DNA of 64,000 nucleotides from an uncultured Prevotella sp. (lineage in GTDB: Bacteria; Bacteroidota; Bacteroidia; Bacteroidales; Bacteroidaceae). Positions 8,252 through 16,486 of this stretch are shown here, in pieces (positions within the stretch are counted from its first letter, which is position 1; every line of letters starts with the position of its first letter). Made by a program: the position numbers and the translations under genes. The stretch lies in contig CAMJDL010000009.1 in NCBI GenBank assembly GCA_946404405.1, forward strand, positions 30,405-94,404, read 5' to 3'. Under the pieces are notes generated by a model. The model had not been told where the DNA came from. It saw nothing but the letters and a program-made list of their open reading frames with translations, and did no database searches.

Positions 8252-10168
8252 ATGGCCGCATTTATCATATATATAATAAGGTGGGCCATAGTGCTTACAT
8301 TGCTCTACTCGCTCTTCGGCCTGTTCCTGAAGCGCGAGACACTACACGGCTTCAATCGCATAGTATTGCTTGCTATTCTTGTGGCGAGTATGGTGCTTCC
8401 ACTATGCCAGATAGAAACAGGGAGAAAGAATATCGTGACACAAAGCCGCGAGAAAATCGAATATCAGATTGCGAATGTACAGAACCCTTTGAGTGACGAT
8501 ATAAAGCGCATTACCATCACTAACCCTGATAATGGCGTAAAATACACGCACATTCCCATCCGTGATGATGTCAATGCCTACATTCTTATCGCCATAGTTA
8601 TCTATCTGACAGGTCTTCTTGCCTGTTGGCTGCGCTACTTTTGGCAACTATCAGCATTGTTGATACTCATACATCGAAGCAAGCGAATGGATGTGGAAGA
8701 ACTGCCCAAAGGTGTCCATGCATTAGTTCATCCAGACATAAAGACTCCTTGCAGTTGGATGTGTTGGATGCTATTGAATCCTACAGACATTAACGTACGC
8801 CCTATCATCAAGCACGAGCTCTCGCATATTCGACTGGGCCATTCATGGGACATACTGCTTTGTGAGTTCACCTGTCGCATGCTCTGGTTCGTGCCCTTTG
8901 TGTGGATGCTTCGACAGGACTTGCGTGATGTACATGAATATCAAGCCGACCGCCGTGTACTTCAAGGCGGTATCAAAGATGAAGAATATCAGCTGTTATT
9001 AATAAAGAAAGCGACCTCTACGGGACTGCAGCCTGTGGTAAATGCTTTGAACCAAAGTCCAATTAAACGAAGATTCAAAATGATGTACCGCAAACCATCC
9101 CGACGATGGGTGGCCCTGAAAGCCACCTATCTCCTGCCGCTGAGTGCCTTGGCACTCGTGGCCTTCGCCCGTCCGCAAACACTGGGCGAGATTGAAGAGA
9201 AAGTAGAAACGGAAGTCACCAAGGCTGTGGCTACCGTAGTGCAAGACGACGGTGAGCACCAGTCGTCCAATGACGAACCTGCCAAAGCAGAAAAGGTAGA
9301 TCCGAGCATGCAACCTGTATTCGTAGCAACAAAAGACACTGTACAAGCTATGGCGGATGCTAACTTGGTAAAAGCAGACCTTGCAGACCAAAGCGAGGAA
9401 GAACTGCGAGTCACCGGTTTGGCCAAATACAGGGAAATCAACGAACTGGTAGACAGCGTGATGCAAGCCGTGGGTGCGCGAAAGCTCTATGAGGGTACCT
9501 ACTATGGTCACTTCCAGCCGAACCTGAACAGCGACACCGTGCGTATCTGCCATGTAAAGGTGCTTGACAAGCAGTCGCAGGTCATCATGGCATCGGGTAT
9601 CAGCAGCGTCAGCGGAGATGATCCCTTCGCCTACAACCTGACCCTGCAGGCAGGCACCCGCAAGGACGAGACAGGCTTTTATATCCGCTATCTACAACCC
9701 GTCAATTCTGACACTCGAAACTACGATAAGCCAAAGAATGACCCAAAAATATTGTCAACTGATAAAGTATTGACGAAAATAGATTTTCTTGGTTCAGGGC
9801 CAGCGGCCATTGAACTGACGAAGAAAGAAACACGATGGTTTATGTATCTAACGGTGAATGTTAAGGATGAAGCTAACGTGATAGAGACGATTAGTAAGGA
9901 TGATGGCTTCAAGAAGTGGGCTATCCACGACGTGAGGACAGGCGACAACTACATGTACCGCTCTTTCGACGAATCTTATTTAAAACTTGTGAAGCAAGAA
10001 GAGAATGAAGATGGTAAATATTCTATCTATCAAATGTGTCTTGTCTTTCCGCCATTAGGCAAGAAAGTGGATGAGATAAAGTTTAAACACATTGAGGAAG
10101 AACCAGACCATTTCAAAACCTATCGCTTAAAGGATATTCCTCGCAAACCTCATATTATTACCAACTAA
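8252..10168 (+). CDS. M56-family (BlaR1/MecR1-like) membrane metallopeptidase
   Basis: A 638-residue inner-membrane protein. Helices lie near residues 5-24, 35-52 and 110-130. The zinc-peptidase site is HELSH at about residues 188-192, with a downstream Glu in HEYQADRRVL. A further helix around 290 (ALKATYLLPLSALALVAFA) is followed by a periplasmic C-terminal region of about 330 residues. That region is not a penicillin-binding domain, unlike BlaR1; Bacteroidetes M56 proteins commonly replace it. Its ligand is unknown. The expected role is to cleave the adjacent BlaI repressor on an envelope signal. Confidence 0.88.
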   Translation: MAAFIIYIIRWAIVLTLLYSLFGLFLKRETLHGFNRIVLLAILVASMVLPLCQIETGRKNIVTQSREKIEYQIANVQNPLSDDIKRITITNPDNGVKYTHIPIRDDVNAYILIAIVIYLTGLLACWLRYFWQLSALLILIHRSKRMDVEELPKGVHALVHPDIKTPCSWMCWMLLNPTDINVRPIIKHELSHIRLGHSWDILLCEFTCRMLWFVPFVWMLRQDLRDVHEYQADRRVLQGGIKDEEYQLLLIKKATSTGLQPVVNALNQSPIKRRFKMMYRKPSRRWVALKATYLLPLSALALVAFARPQTLGEIEEKVETEVTKAVATVVQDDGEHQSSNDEPAKAEKVDPSMQPVFVATKDTVQAMADANLVKADLADQSEEELRVTGLAKYREINELVDSVMQAVGARKLYEGTYYGHFQPNLNSDTVRICHVKVLDKQSQVIMASGISSVSGDDPFAYNLTLQAGTRKDETGFYIRYLQPVNSDTRNYDKPKNDPKILSTDKVLTKIDFLGSGPAAIELTKKETRWFMYLTVNVKDEANVIETISKDDGFKKWAIHDVRTGDNYMYRSFDESYLKLVKQEENEDGKYSIYQMCLVFPPLGKKVDEIKFKHIEEEPDHFKTYRLKDIPRKPHIITN

Positions 10169-10180
10169 AATGGAATGAGC

Positions 10181-10813
10181 ATGAAGAAAAAGATGATTAT
10201 CATGATTGCAGTAGCTAATGTGCTGGCAGGCTGCCATAGCGTTCAAATAGCCTACGACGATCGCCCGGAGAATAAACAACCCGTGCTGGAGCGTCCTGCC
10301 TGGCCTAACTACGACCTGCATAACGACCGTTCGTTTGCTGCCTTCTCGCACATTCAGACAGCACCAAAGAGTGAAGGACAACATTTGCAAGAGGAAGACG
10401 GTGCATTAACAAGTGGTGCCTATACCCTCTATCGCTGCAAAGATGCCACTTATATGACTTACGACTGGACAGTTCCCAAAGAGCAGGACTGGTTCTTCTG
10501 GCGCTTCACTACGGGCTCAGCACTTATCGATGCAGATACGGGTGACCGCTACCTGTTGCGGCGTGTGGAGCACTTCCCGCTCGACCAGTGTTTCTGGATA
10601 TATGGACAGTCGACTGAGACTATTCGGCTCGTTCTGGAATTCCCACCTCTTCCATTGTCGGTAAAGCGTATTCAATGGTACGAGGCTAGTGCAGAGTCAC
10701 GCCGCTGGATGGATGGCACAGGCAGTATCACAAAGCCCATCCTTATTGATGACCTGCGCCCTCATGTCAAAGAAAAGCAGCCATCAAAGAAGCAAGGACG
10801 AATTATACGATAA
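10181..10813 (+). CDS. Lipoprotein of unknown function in the BlaI/M56 operon
   Basis: About 210 residues. The start at 10181 (MKKKMIIMIAVANVLAGC) gives a clean lipobox LAGC; an ATG two codons upstream (10175) is possible. The mature protein is rich in aromatic residues (DWFFWRFTTGS, QCFWIYGQ) and looks like a beta-rich globular domain. I do not recognise the family. It starts 12 bp after the M56 stop and ends at a strong terminator, so it is the third gene of the operon and could help sense or respond to the M56 signal at the envelope. Confidence 0.75.
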   Translation: MKKKMIIMIAVANVLAGCHSVQIAYDDRPENKQPVLERPAWPNYDLHNDRSFAAFSHIQTAPKSEGQHLQEEDGALTSGAYTLYRCKDATYMTYDWTVPKEQDWFFWRFTTGSALIDADTGDRYLLRRVEHFPLDQCFWIYGQSTETIRLVLEFPPLPLSVKRIQWYEASAESRRWMDGTGSITKPILIDDLRPHVKEKQPSKKQGRIIR

Positions 10814-10874
10814 ATTAGTTTTTATAATTAGTTATTTATTAAGTAAGTTAAGTAAACGTTATATACCCGGGAAC

Positions 10875-10911
10875 ACTGGAGGCCGCTGCGAAGCTCCCTC
10901 CAGTTTTTTAT
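10875..10911 (+). terminator. Rho-independent terminator of the BlaI operon
   Basis: ACTGGAGG (10875-10882) pairs with CCTCCAGT (10897-10904) and is followed by TTTTTTA. Confidence 0.88.
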
Positions 10912-10929
10912 TCTTTCCACCTATTATTT

Positions 10930-10995
10930 ACCAGAGAAACATTGTTTTACTACTAGAGAAACGGCGTTTCGCTTATAGAGAAAGGCCATATCTCT
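10930..10995. repeat. Three-unit 22-nt palindromic array
   Basis: Units 10930-10951, 10952-10973 and 10974-10995. Each contains AGAGAAA at the same offset and is imperfectly palindromic; the middle one has GAAACGGCGTTTC (6-1-6). Confidence 0.8.
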
Positions 10996-11044
10996 CTCAG
11001 CCAATAGGCATCTACGGTTTTAAGGGTTCAACATTGTATATAAA

Positions 11045-11326
11045 TTATACACTTTCATGGGCATAATTCTGATAGTTGCCCAAAATTTGCTCGATATGGA
11101 TAACCTCCGAACAGGCATCCCACGTTACGCCTCCCCCCATAAGATACCAGTTCTCACGTTCTTTGACAGGCATCCTTCTCAACGACGGGAAAGCAGAAAT
11201 GGGCATCGTTACAGAACGTCCGTCCTGTAAATCAACCTGAAACTTTCCACGTTTGGGGAATGACAGCCGTTTAATCTTTGGCCTTACATCCCAATATCCT
11301 TCCTTCTTATACATATCGTTTGCCAA
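11045..11326 (-). CDS. DUF2442 domain protein
   Basis: A 93-residue protein. The central part, FQVDLQDGRSVTMPISAFP followed by a conserved E-NW and a G-G-TWD stretch, fits DUF2442, a small beta-rich family often encoded with a DUF4160 partner in toxin-antitoxin-like pairs. No DUF4160 gene is next to it here: upstream is only repeat-rich DNA with a promoter. It converges on the BlaI operon terminator. Biochemical role is unknown. Confidence 0.75.
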   Translation of the reverse strand: MANDMYKKEGYWDVRPKIKRLSFPKRGKFQVDLQDGRSVTMPISAFPSLRRMPVKERENWYLMGGGVTWDACSEVIHIEQILGNYQNYAHESV

Positions 11327-11394
11327 ATGATTTTTGCAGTGATATACAGCAGTATCTTAGGCATTGTCGTTATTTAAATTACTTTTTTACACGG

Positions 11395-11426
11395 CAAAGA
11401 TAGAAATAAAAACGGAAGAATCCAAA
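11395..11426 (-). promoter_or_regulatory. Consensus promoter of the DUF2442 gene
   Basis: On the minus strand, TTTG (11426-11423), 20 nt, then TATCTTTG (11402-11395). Transcription would start about 60 nt before the start codon. Confidence 0.85.
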
Positions 11427-11497
11427 TTTTTGAGTAAGAAAATTTAGAAGAAGAGTTTTGGAACGTTCTGAAAAGTCAAATCCTCGACGACGAATCC

Positions 11498-11560
11498 TCG
11501 TTCTTCGACGTGGAATTAACGTTCTTCGACGTAAAATTAACGTTCTTCGACGTGGAATGA
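11498..11560. repeat. Three tandem 21-bp units
   Basis: Units 11498-11518, 11519-11539 and 11540-11560 share CGTTCTTCGACGT; ACGT...ACGT makes each weakly palindromic. Confidence 0.88.
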
Positions 11561-11581
11561 ACTATAAGTAACGGTTTACAA

Positions 11582-11625
11582 CCTTTTAGTAAGTAGCAAA
11601 AGACCTTTTAGTCAATAGCGAAAGG
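11582..11625. repeat. Two tandem 22-nt units
   Basis: Both start with CCTTTTAGT and end with a GCAAAAGA-like motif, giving imperfect palindromes related to the units at 29015-29080. Confidence 0.75.
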
Positions 11626-11692
11626 GCCTTTTGCTTAATTTGGAATAACGCTATGACTAGTTGAAAGAACTATGCTAGTTACGGTAAGAAGT

Positions 11693-11724
11693 AGCGTAGT
11701 TATTAGAGCTACTAGCTGCGTAAT
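11693..11724. repeat. Dispersed 32-nt repeat (inverted relative to 7582-7613)
   Basis: 28 of 32 positions match the reverse complement of 7582-7613. Identical blocks are AGCGTAGTTATT and GCTGCGTAAT. Confidence 0.8.
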
Positions 11725-11855
11725 TAATAACATAACCTCACGCGCGCATACTGAAGCCTTCTACGCGTCGAAACGAAGTTACTTTACAGGGGTAAAGTGA
11801 CTGACGGAAAGGGGCAGACTCCCATTGCGGCAGGGAGTAAGAGGCCTTCTCGTAA

Positions 11856-11921
11856 CCTTACGGGCCTACCCAAAACACCTTACGGGCCTGCCCAAAATAC
11901 CTTACGCCTATACGCAAAATA
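11856..11921. repeat. Three tandem 22-nt units
   Basis: Units 11856-11877, 11878-11899 and 11900-11921 all begin CCTTACG and end GCAAAATA or CCCAAAAYA. The third is close to the unit at 29059-29080, so the two loci share a family. Confidence 0.88.
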
Positions 11922-11927
11922 GATATG

Positions 11928-13295
11928 TTAATTTTTAGATGACATTTCTGCCGCTTCGCGCTGGTCGAACTTGTCCAGTTTATTGAGGTAGTACTGGCGC
12001 AGGTCGGCCCAATTGTAATAGGGGTATTGGGTAGTCTTGATGGGGAGCCTGCATTCGCGCTCGTTCAGCAGGGCTTTGACGAGGATGTCTTTTGAATTGA
12101 CAATGGAGAATGGAGAATTAACCGTTTTCTTGGGCTTGTAGAATATCAGCTGGATATTGCAAGCCATAGGATAGATGCGGTAGTTGCGCCAATACTTATC
12201 CAACTCGTTGAGGTCATCGACAGCAATGGCGCAGTCGTCGAGTTCCAAGAGGCAAGCCAGGGGCATGACGCAGACTTCGTGGCCAAAGCGCAGGGTGGCC
12301 TGCGTCTGAGTGATGGTATCGGCTGTCTCGATGATGTTACGCAGCAGGTTCTTCTGCGAGAAGGGCATCGCACCACCCGTCTGTGGGGCTGGACCGTAAT
12401 CGACATACCAACGGATGTTGCGCGTGCGCCACTGGTCGTAGGTTTCGTCGTTGTTGAACAGTGGATAAAGGTCGATATCGGTATCGTGACTCTGCATGTT
12501 GGTGGCTATCTCGAACAGGTTATACATCAGGCGATCGGCCTTCAAACTGTCGGCTACCCACTGCTGGTCGTTGAACAGCACTTGCATCAGGCGATCAGGC
12601 TTGACCAGATTGCCATATTGCCGCTTTACGGCACCTGCCTTCTCACGCATGGTTTTGACCAGTCCCGTGCGCGACGCGTTCATATAATATTGTAGGGCCT
12701 CGCTGACCTCATTATGGATGCGGGCAGTGGGGTTGGCAGCCATCAGTTCCTCGCACTCAGCCACCATCGACAGGATGCAACGCACGACAACGGTAGAACG
12801 GGCATCGATGGCCACATTCTTCGCCTTGAAGATTTCAGGGAAGTTCTGGGCCATACGCTTGCCAATGCCATGATGCTGACGCTCGCCAACGCTGCTCAGG
12901 TCGCCCAAACGCAGCTGTGCACCCTCGTACTGACCATCAAGGGCTGGAAAGTTGGGGACAGGCAACTTGACGAAGGACTCCAACTGTCCGAGCACCTCTT
13001 CGCCCTTGGCTGTCAGCTTGCCATACATCTTGGCCTTCTGCATGGGTTCCACCACGCTGCTGTAGCTATCCTTGCTGATGAGCCAGCGCGAGCCGTGACG
13101 TCCGTAGTGCGACATATAGAAAGGTACGTAGCCCTTAGGCGCAGGGGTCAGCGCCTGGGGCGTAAACAGGCGGTCGTAGTCCAGATAGTTGCTACCAGCC
13201 ACATATTTGTTGGCCTCAATCTCCTCGCGTGCGGTCTGTGCTGTCAGGCTTATTGCCCACGCAGCCACCATCATCATCAGTGTCAGTCTTTTCAT
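11928..13295 (-). CDS. Histidine-type acid phosphatase, exported
   Basis: A 455-residue phosphatase. The start at 13295 gives a signal peptide (MKRLTLMMMVAAWAISLTAQ); the longer upstream frame is non-coding. The phosphohistidine motif is SHYGRHGSR and the proton-donor motif is FGHEVCVMPL (an HE variant), as in the branch 2 histidine phosphatases that include phytases and inositol polyphosphate phosphatases. It probably releases phosphate from organic phosphates in the periplasm. Near the C-terminus, codons for VNSPFSIVNS come from a period-7 tract (12095-12120) and look like an in-frame insertion. A -7 element (TATCTTTG, minus strand, 13317-13324) lies 22 bp upstream. Confidence 0.88.
   Translation of the reverse strand: MKRLTLMMMVAAWAISLTAQTAREEIEANKYVAGSNYLDYDRLFTPQALTPAPKGYVPFYMSHYGRHGSRWLISKDSYSSVVEPMQKAKMYGKLTAKGEEVLGQLESFVKLPVPNFPALDGQYEGAQLRLGDLSSVGERQHHGIGKRMAQNFPEIFKAKNVAIDARSTVVVRCILSMVAECEELMAANPTARIHNEVSEALQYYMNASRTGLVKTMREKAGAVKRQYGNLVKPDRLMQVLFNDQQWVADSLKADRLMYNLFEIATNMQSHDTDIDLYPLFNNDETYDQWRTRNIRWYVDYGPAPQTGGAMPFSQKNLLRNIIETADTITQTQATLRFGHEVCVMPLACLLELDDCAIAVDDLNELDKYWRNYRIYPMACNIQLIFYKPKKTVNSPFSIVNSKDILVKALLNERECRLPIKTTQYPYYNWADLRQYYLNKLDKFDQREAAEMSSKN
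12095..12120. repeat. Period-7 tract inside the histidine phosphatase gene
   Basis: AATTGAC, AATGGAG, AATGGAG, AATTA. It is read in frame. Confidence 0.75.
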
Positions 13296-13373
13296 AAAAG
13301 CAGATTTTATTTTGTGCAAAGATATGAAATATTTTTGAATTATCATTGCAACGCCACACTTTTCTTTCGAAAA

Positions 13374-13394
13374 GAATTACGAATTACGAATTAT
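13374..13394. repeat. Period-7 tract (GAATTAC) before the PPDK-like gene
   Basis: GAATTAC, GAATTAC, GAATTAT directly upstream of the -7 element TAATTTTG (13399-13406) of the next gene, so it occupies its -33 region. Confidence 0.75.
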
Positions 13395-13398
13395 TTTG

Positions 13399-13406
13399 TA
13401 ATTTTG
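13399..13406 (+). promoter_or_regulatory. -7 element of the receiver/PPDK-like gene
   Basis: TAATTTTG fits TAnnTTTG, 23 bp before the start codon. No TTTG -33 element is present at the expected spacing. Confidence 0.6.
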
Positions 13407-13429
13407 CAACCAAATAATACAAAAGTATA

Positions 13430-16400
13430 ATGAGTAATACGACGATTCCACAGGAATTCAATAACTTCTTCTTGAAAGATGTGTCGTTTGTCAACCTGAT
13501 GACGCGACGCATTTTCAATGTGCTGATAGTGGCCAATCCCTACGACGCCTTCATGCTGGAGGACGACGGGCGCGTGGACGAGAAGATTTTCGACGAATAC
13601 ATGGAGTTGGGTATGCGCTACCCACCCACGTTTACACAGGTATCGACGACCGAGGAGGCCAGCAGCGTGCTGGAGACGACGGACATCGACCTGGTGATAT
13701 GTATGCCTGGTAATGCGGACAACGACGCCTTTGCGGTGGCTCGCGACATCAAGCAGATGGCTCCACACATTCCCTGCGTGGTACTGACACCCTTCTCGCA
13801 TGGTATCACCAAGCGAATCCAGGACGAGGACATGTCGGTGTTCGACTACGTATTCTGCTGGCTGGGCAATACGAACCTCATCATGTCAATTATCAAGTTG
13901 ATTGAGGACAAGATGAACATCGAGCACGATGTGACGGAGGCTGGCGTACAGATGATTCTGCTGGTCGAGGACAATATCCGTTTTTATTCCAGTGTATTAC
14001 CCAACCTCTACAACTATATCCTTGCACAGTCGAAGAACTTTTCGACTGAGGCTCTGAACCCCCATGCTGCTGCCCAACGTAAGCGAGGCCGTCCGAAGGT
14101 GGTGCTGGCTACGAACTACGAAGAGGCCATGGAGTGGTACGAGCGCTATCACGACAATGTGCTGGGCGTCATCAGCGATACGCGCTTCCCCATGAAGACC
14201 CACGAGGGACGCTTGTCACATGTCGAAGAGGGTGACCCTGAAGCTGGTCTTAAGCTGTTGCGCGAAATACGGCGTCGCGACGAGTACGTGCCACTGATTC
14301 TGGAGAGCTCCGAGATTGTCAACAAGGAAAAGGCAGAGGCCGAGCACTTCCACTTCGTCGATAAGAACTCGAAGAAGATGAATGTGGACTTGCGTCGCCT
14401 GATTGAAGAGCACATGGGCTTTGGCGACTTCGTGTTCCGTGACCCCAAGACCAAGCAGGAGGTGTATCGCGTATCGACACTGAAGGAACTGCAGGACAAC
14501 ATTTTCAACATCCCTGCCGATTCGTTCCAGTATCACGTGTCGCGCAACAATATGAGCCGCTGGCTCTGTGCACGTGCCATCTTCCCCGTGTCGCAGTTCC
14601 TGAAGACGGTGACGTGGCATAAGTTGCAAGACTTGGATGCCCACCGACAGATTATCTTCGACGCCATCGTGCAGTATCGTCGCATGAAGAATATTGGTGT
14701 GGTAGCCGTGTTCGACCGCTTGAAGTTCGACCGCTTTGCCCACTTCGCCCGTATTGGTGACGGTTCGCTGGGTGGCAAGGGCCGTGGTCTGGCGTTCCTC
14801 GACAACATCATCAAGCGCCATCCGGAGTTGAACCAGTTTGAGAATGCCACCGTACAGATTCCAAAGACGGTGGTGCTCTGTACCGACTTCTTCGACCAGT
14901 TTATGGACGAAAACAACCTGTGGGGTATTGCCTTGAGCGATGCACCAGACGAGGAGATACTACAGCACTTCATGAAGGCCCAGCTGCCCGATGCGCTGAT
15001 AGCCGACTTCTTCACCTTCTTCGAAGCCATCAAGTCGCCTATTGCCGTGCGTTCGTCGTCGTTGCTCGAAGACTCGCACTACCAGCCCTTTGCAGGTATC
15101 TACTCAACATACATGATACCCTATCTGGACGATAAGTACGAGATGCTACGCATGCTGGCCTGTGCCATCAAGGGTGTCTATGCCTCCGTGTATTATAAGG
15201 ACTCGAAAGCATACATGACAGCGACCTCTAACGTCATCGACCAGGAGAAGATGGCTGTCATCCTGCAAGAAGTGGTGGGCAAACAGTACGACACCCGTTT
15301 CTATCCTACCTTCTCAGGTGTGCTGCGCTCGCTGAACTACTACCCCATTGGCGACGAGCAGGCTGAGGAGGGTATCGCTTCGTTAGCATTAGGATTAGGA
15401 AAATATATCGTGGATGGCGGACAGACGCTACGTGTCAGTCCCTATCATCCTCGCCAGGTGTTGCAGACCTCGGAAATGGAGACAGCCCTGCGCGAGACGC
15501 AGACACGCTTCTATGCCCTCGACATGAGTCATGTGGGCGACGACTTCAAGGTGGACGACGGCTTCAACATCCTGAACCTGCGTGTCAAAGAGGCTGACAA
15601 GGACAACTCGCTGCAAGGCATCGCCTCGACCTACGACCCCGTAGACCAGATTATCCGTGACGGTATCTATGAGGGTGGACGCAAGGTCATCTCGTTCAGT
15701 GGTGTCCTGCAACAAGACATCTTCCCACTGCCAGAAATCCTGCAACTCTCGCAGAAGTACGGTTCTGAGGAGATGCGCCGACCTGTGGAAATTGAGTTTG
15801 CATGTAACCTGAACAGTACGCCACAAGGTACGACGGGTGACTTCTATCTGTTACAGATTCGTCCTATCGTCGACTCGAAGCAGGTGCTCGACGAAGACCT
15901 GACGGCTATTCCCGACGAACAGTGCCTGTTACGCTCGCACAACTCGTTAGGTCACGGCATCTCAGAAGATGTCTACGATGTGGTTTACGTCAAGACGGAC
16001 GATGACTTTACGGCTGCCAACAACCCACGGATTGCCGACGAGATAGAGCAGATTAACCGCAAATTCCTGAACGAGGATAAGAACTACGTGCTGATAGGTC
16101 CTGGACGCTGGGGTTCGAGCGACTACTGGCTGGGCATTCCCGTCAAGTGGCCACATATCTCGGCTGCGCGTGTCATCGTCGAAGCAGGACTGAAGAACTA
16201 TCATGTGGATCCCTCGCAGGGCACACACTTCTTCCAGAACCTGACCTCGTTTGGCGTAGGCTACTTCACCATCAACACCTATACGGGCGATGGCATCATG
16301 CAGACGAATGTGCTCGACCAAATGCCAGCTATTGAGGATACGCAATTTGTGCGCCACGTGCGCTTTGACAAACCGCTGAAGATTATGATGGACGGCAAGA

Positions 16401-16450
16401 AACAGCACGGTGTGGTACTATTGCCGGGCGAAGGCCTAAGTGATAAGTGA
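13430..16450 (+). CDS. Receiver-domain protein fused to a PEP synthase/PPDK N-terminal domain
   Basis: A 1006-residue cytoplasmic protein. Residues about 25-165 form a degenerate receiver (LVICMPG, no phospho-acceptor Asp). Residues about 175-340 form a second receiver with MILLVEDN and a preserved Asp at about 250 (GVISDTRFP). From about 470 onward is a PPDK/PEP-synthase nucleotide-binding domain (GDGSLGGKGRGLAFLDN, PIAVRSSSLLEDS, FYLLQIRPI). The swivelling phosphohistidine domain and PEP/pyruvate barrel of true PEP synthases are absent, so the annotation 'PEP synthase' would be misleading. A short basic KRGRPK segment near residue 220, between the receivers, looks like an AT-hook. Its stop lies in a period-7 tract that leads into panE. 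Confidence 0.82.
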   Translation: MSNTTIPQEFNNFFLKDVSFVNLMTRRIFNVLIVANPYDAFMLEDDGRVDEKIFDEYMELGMRYPPTFTQVSTTEEASSVLETTDIDLVICMPGNADNDAFAVARDIKQMAPHIPCVVLTPFSHGITKRIQDEDMSVFDYVFCWLGNTNLIMSIIKLIEDKMNIEHDVTEAGVQMILLVEDNIRFYSSVLPNLYNYILAQSKNFSTEALNPHAAAQRKRGRPKVVLATNYEEAMEWYERYHDNVLGVISDTRFPMKTHEGRLSHVEEGDPEAGLKLLREIRRRDEYVPLILESSEIVNKEKAEAEHFHFVDKNSKKMNVDLRRLIEEHMGFGDFVFRDPKTKQEVYRVSTLKELQDNIFNIPADSFQYHVSRNNMSRWLCARAIFPVSQFLKTVTWHKLQDLDAHRQIIFDAIVQYRRMKNIGVVAVFDRLKFDRFAHFARIGDGSLGGKGRGLAFLDNIIKRHPELNQFENATVQIPKTVVLCTDFFDQFMDENNLWGIALSDAPDEEILQHFMKAQLPDALIADFFTFFEAIKSPIAVRSSSLLEDSHYQPFAGIYSTYMIPYLDDKYEMLRMLACAIKGVYASVYYKDSKAYMTATSNVIDQEKMAVILQEVVGKQYDTRFYPTFSGVLRSLNYYPIGDEQAEEGIASLALGLGKYIVDGGQTLRVSPYHPRQVLQTSEMETALRETQTRFYALDMSHVGDDFKVDDGFNILNLRVKEADKDNSLQGIASTYDPVDQIIRDGIYEGGRKVISFSGVLQQDIFPLPEILQLSQKYGSEEMRRPVEIEFACNLNSTPQGTTGDFYLLQIRPIVDSKQVLDEDLTAIPDEQCLLRSHNSLGHGISEDVYDVVYVKTDDDFTAANNPRIADEIEQINRKFLNEDKNYVLIGPGRWGSSDYWLGIPVKWPHISAARVIVEAGLKNYHVDPSQGTHFFQNLTSFGVGYFTINTYTGDGIMQTNVLDQMPAIEDTQFVRHVRFDKPLKIMMDGKKQHGVVLLPGEGLSDK

Positions 16451-16486
16451 AAAGTGAAAAGTGAGAGATGAGAAATGAGAAATTGA
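16445..16486. repeat. Period-7 tract spanning a stop and a start codon
   Basis: Six heptamers: AAGTGAA, AAGTGAA, AAGTGAG, AGATGAG, AAATGAG, AAATTGA. The tract includes the TGA of the preceding gene (16448-16450) and the ATG of panE (16468). Confidence 0.85.

Larger units (their letters stand above)
11327..11927. other. 600-bp gene-free stretch of short repeats
   Basis: No gene seen apart from the DUF2442 promoter. From left to right it holds a 21-bp triplicate (11498-11560), two 22-nt units (11582-11625), the dispersed repeat shared with 7.6 kb (11693-11724), a GTTACTTTAC / GTAAAGTGAC hairpin (11777-11801) and a 22-nt triplicate (11856-11921). Confidence 0.8.

Noticed and set aside
8999..9553. 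184-codon frame antisense to the M56 gene
   Set aside because: Overlaps a confident gene and its product has no recognisable features.
10689..11066. Plus-strand frame running from the lipoprotein gene across the terminator
   Set aside because: It crosses the strong intrinsic terminator and the 22-nt array, and begins inside another gene in a different frame.
11498..11921. Tandem short units suggesting a CRISPR array
   Set aside because: Units are directly adjacent with no unique spacers, too few, and no cas genes are present.
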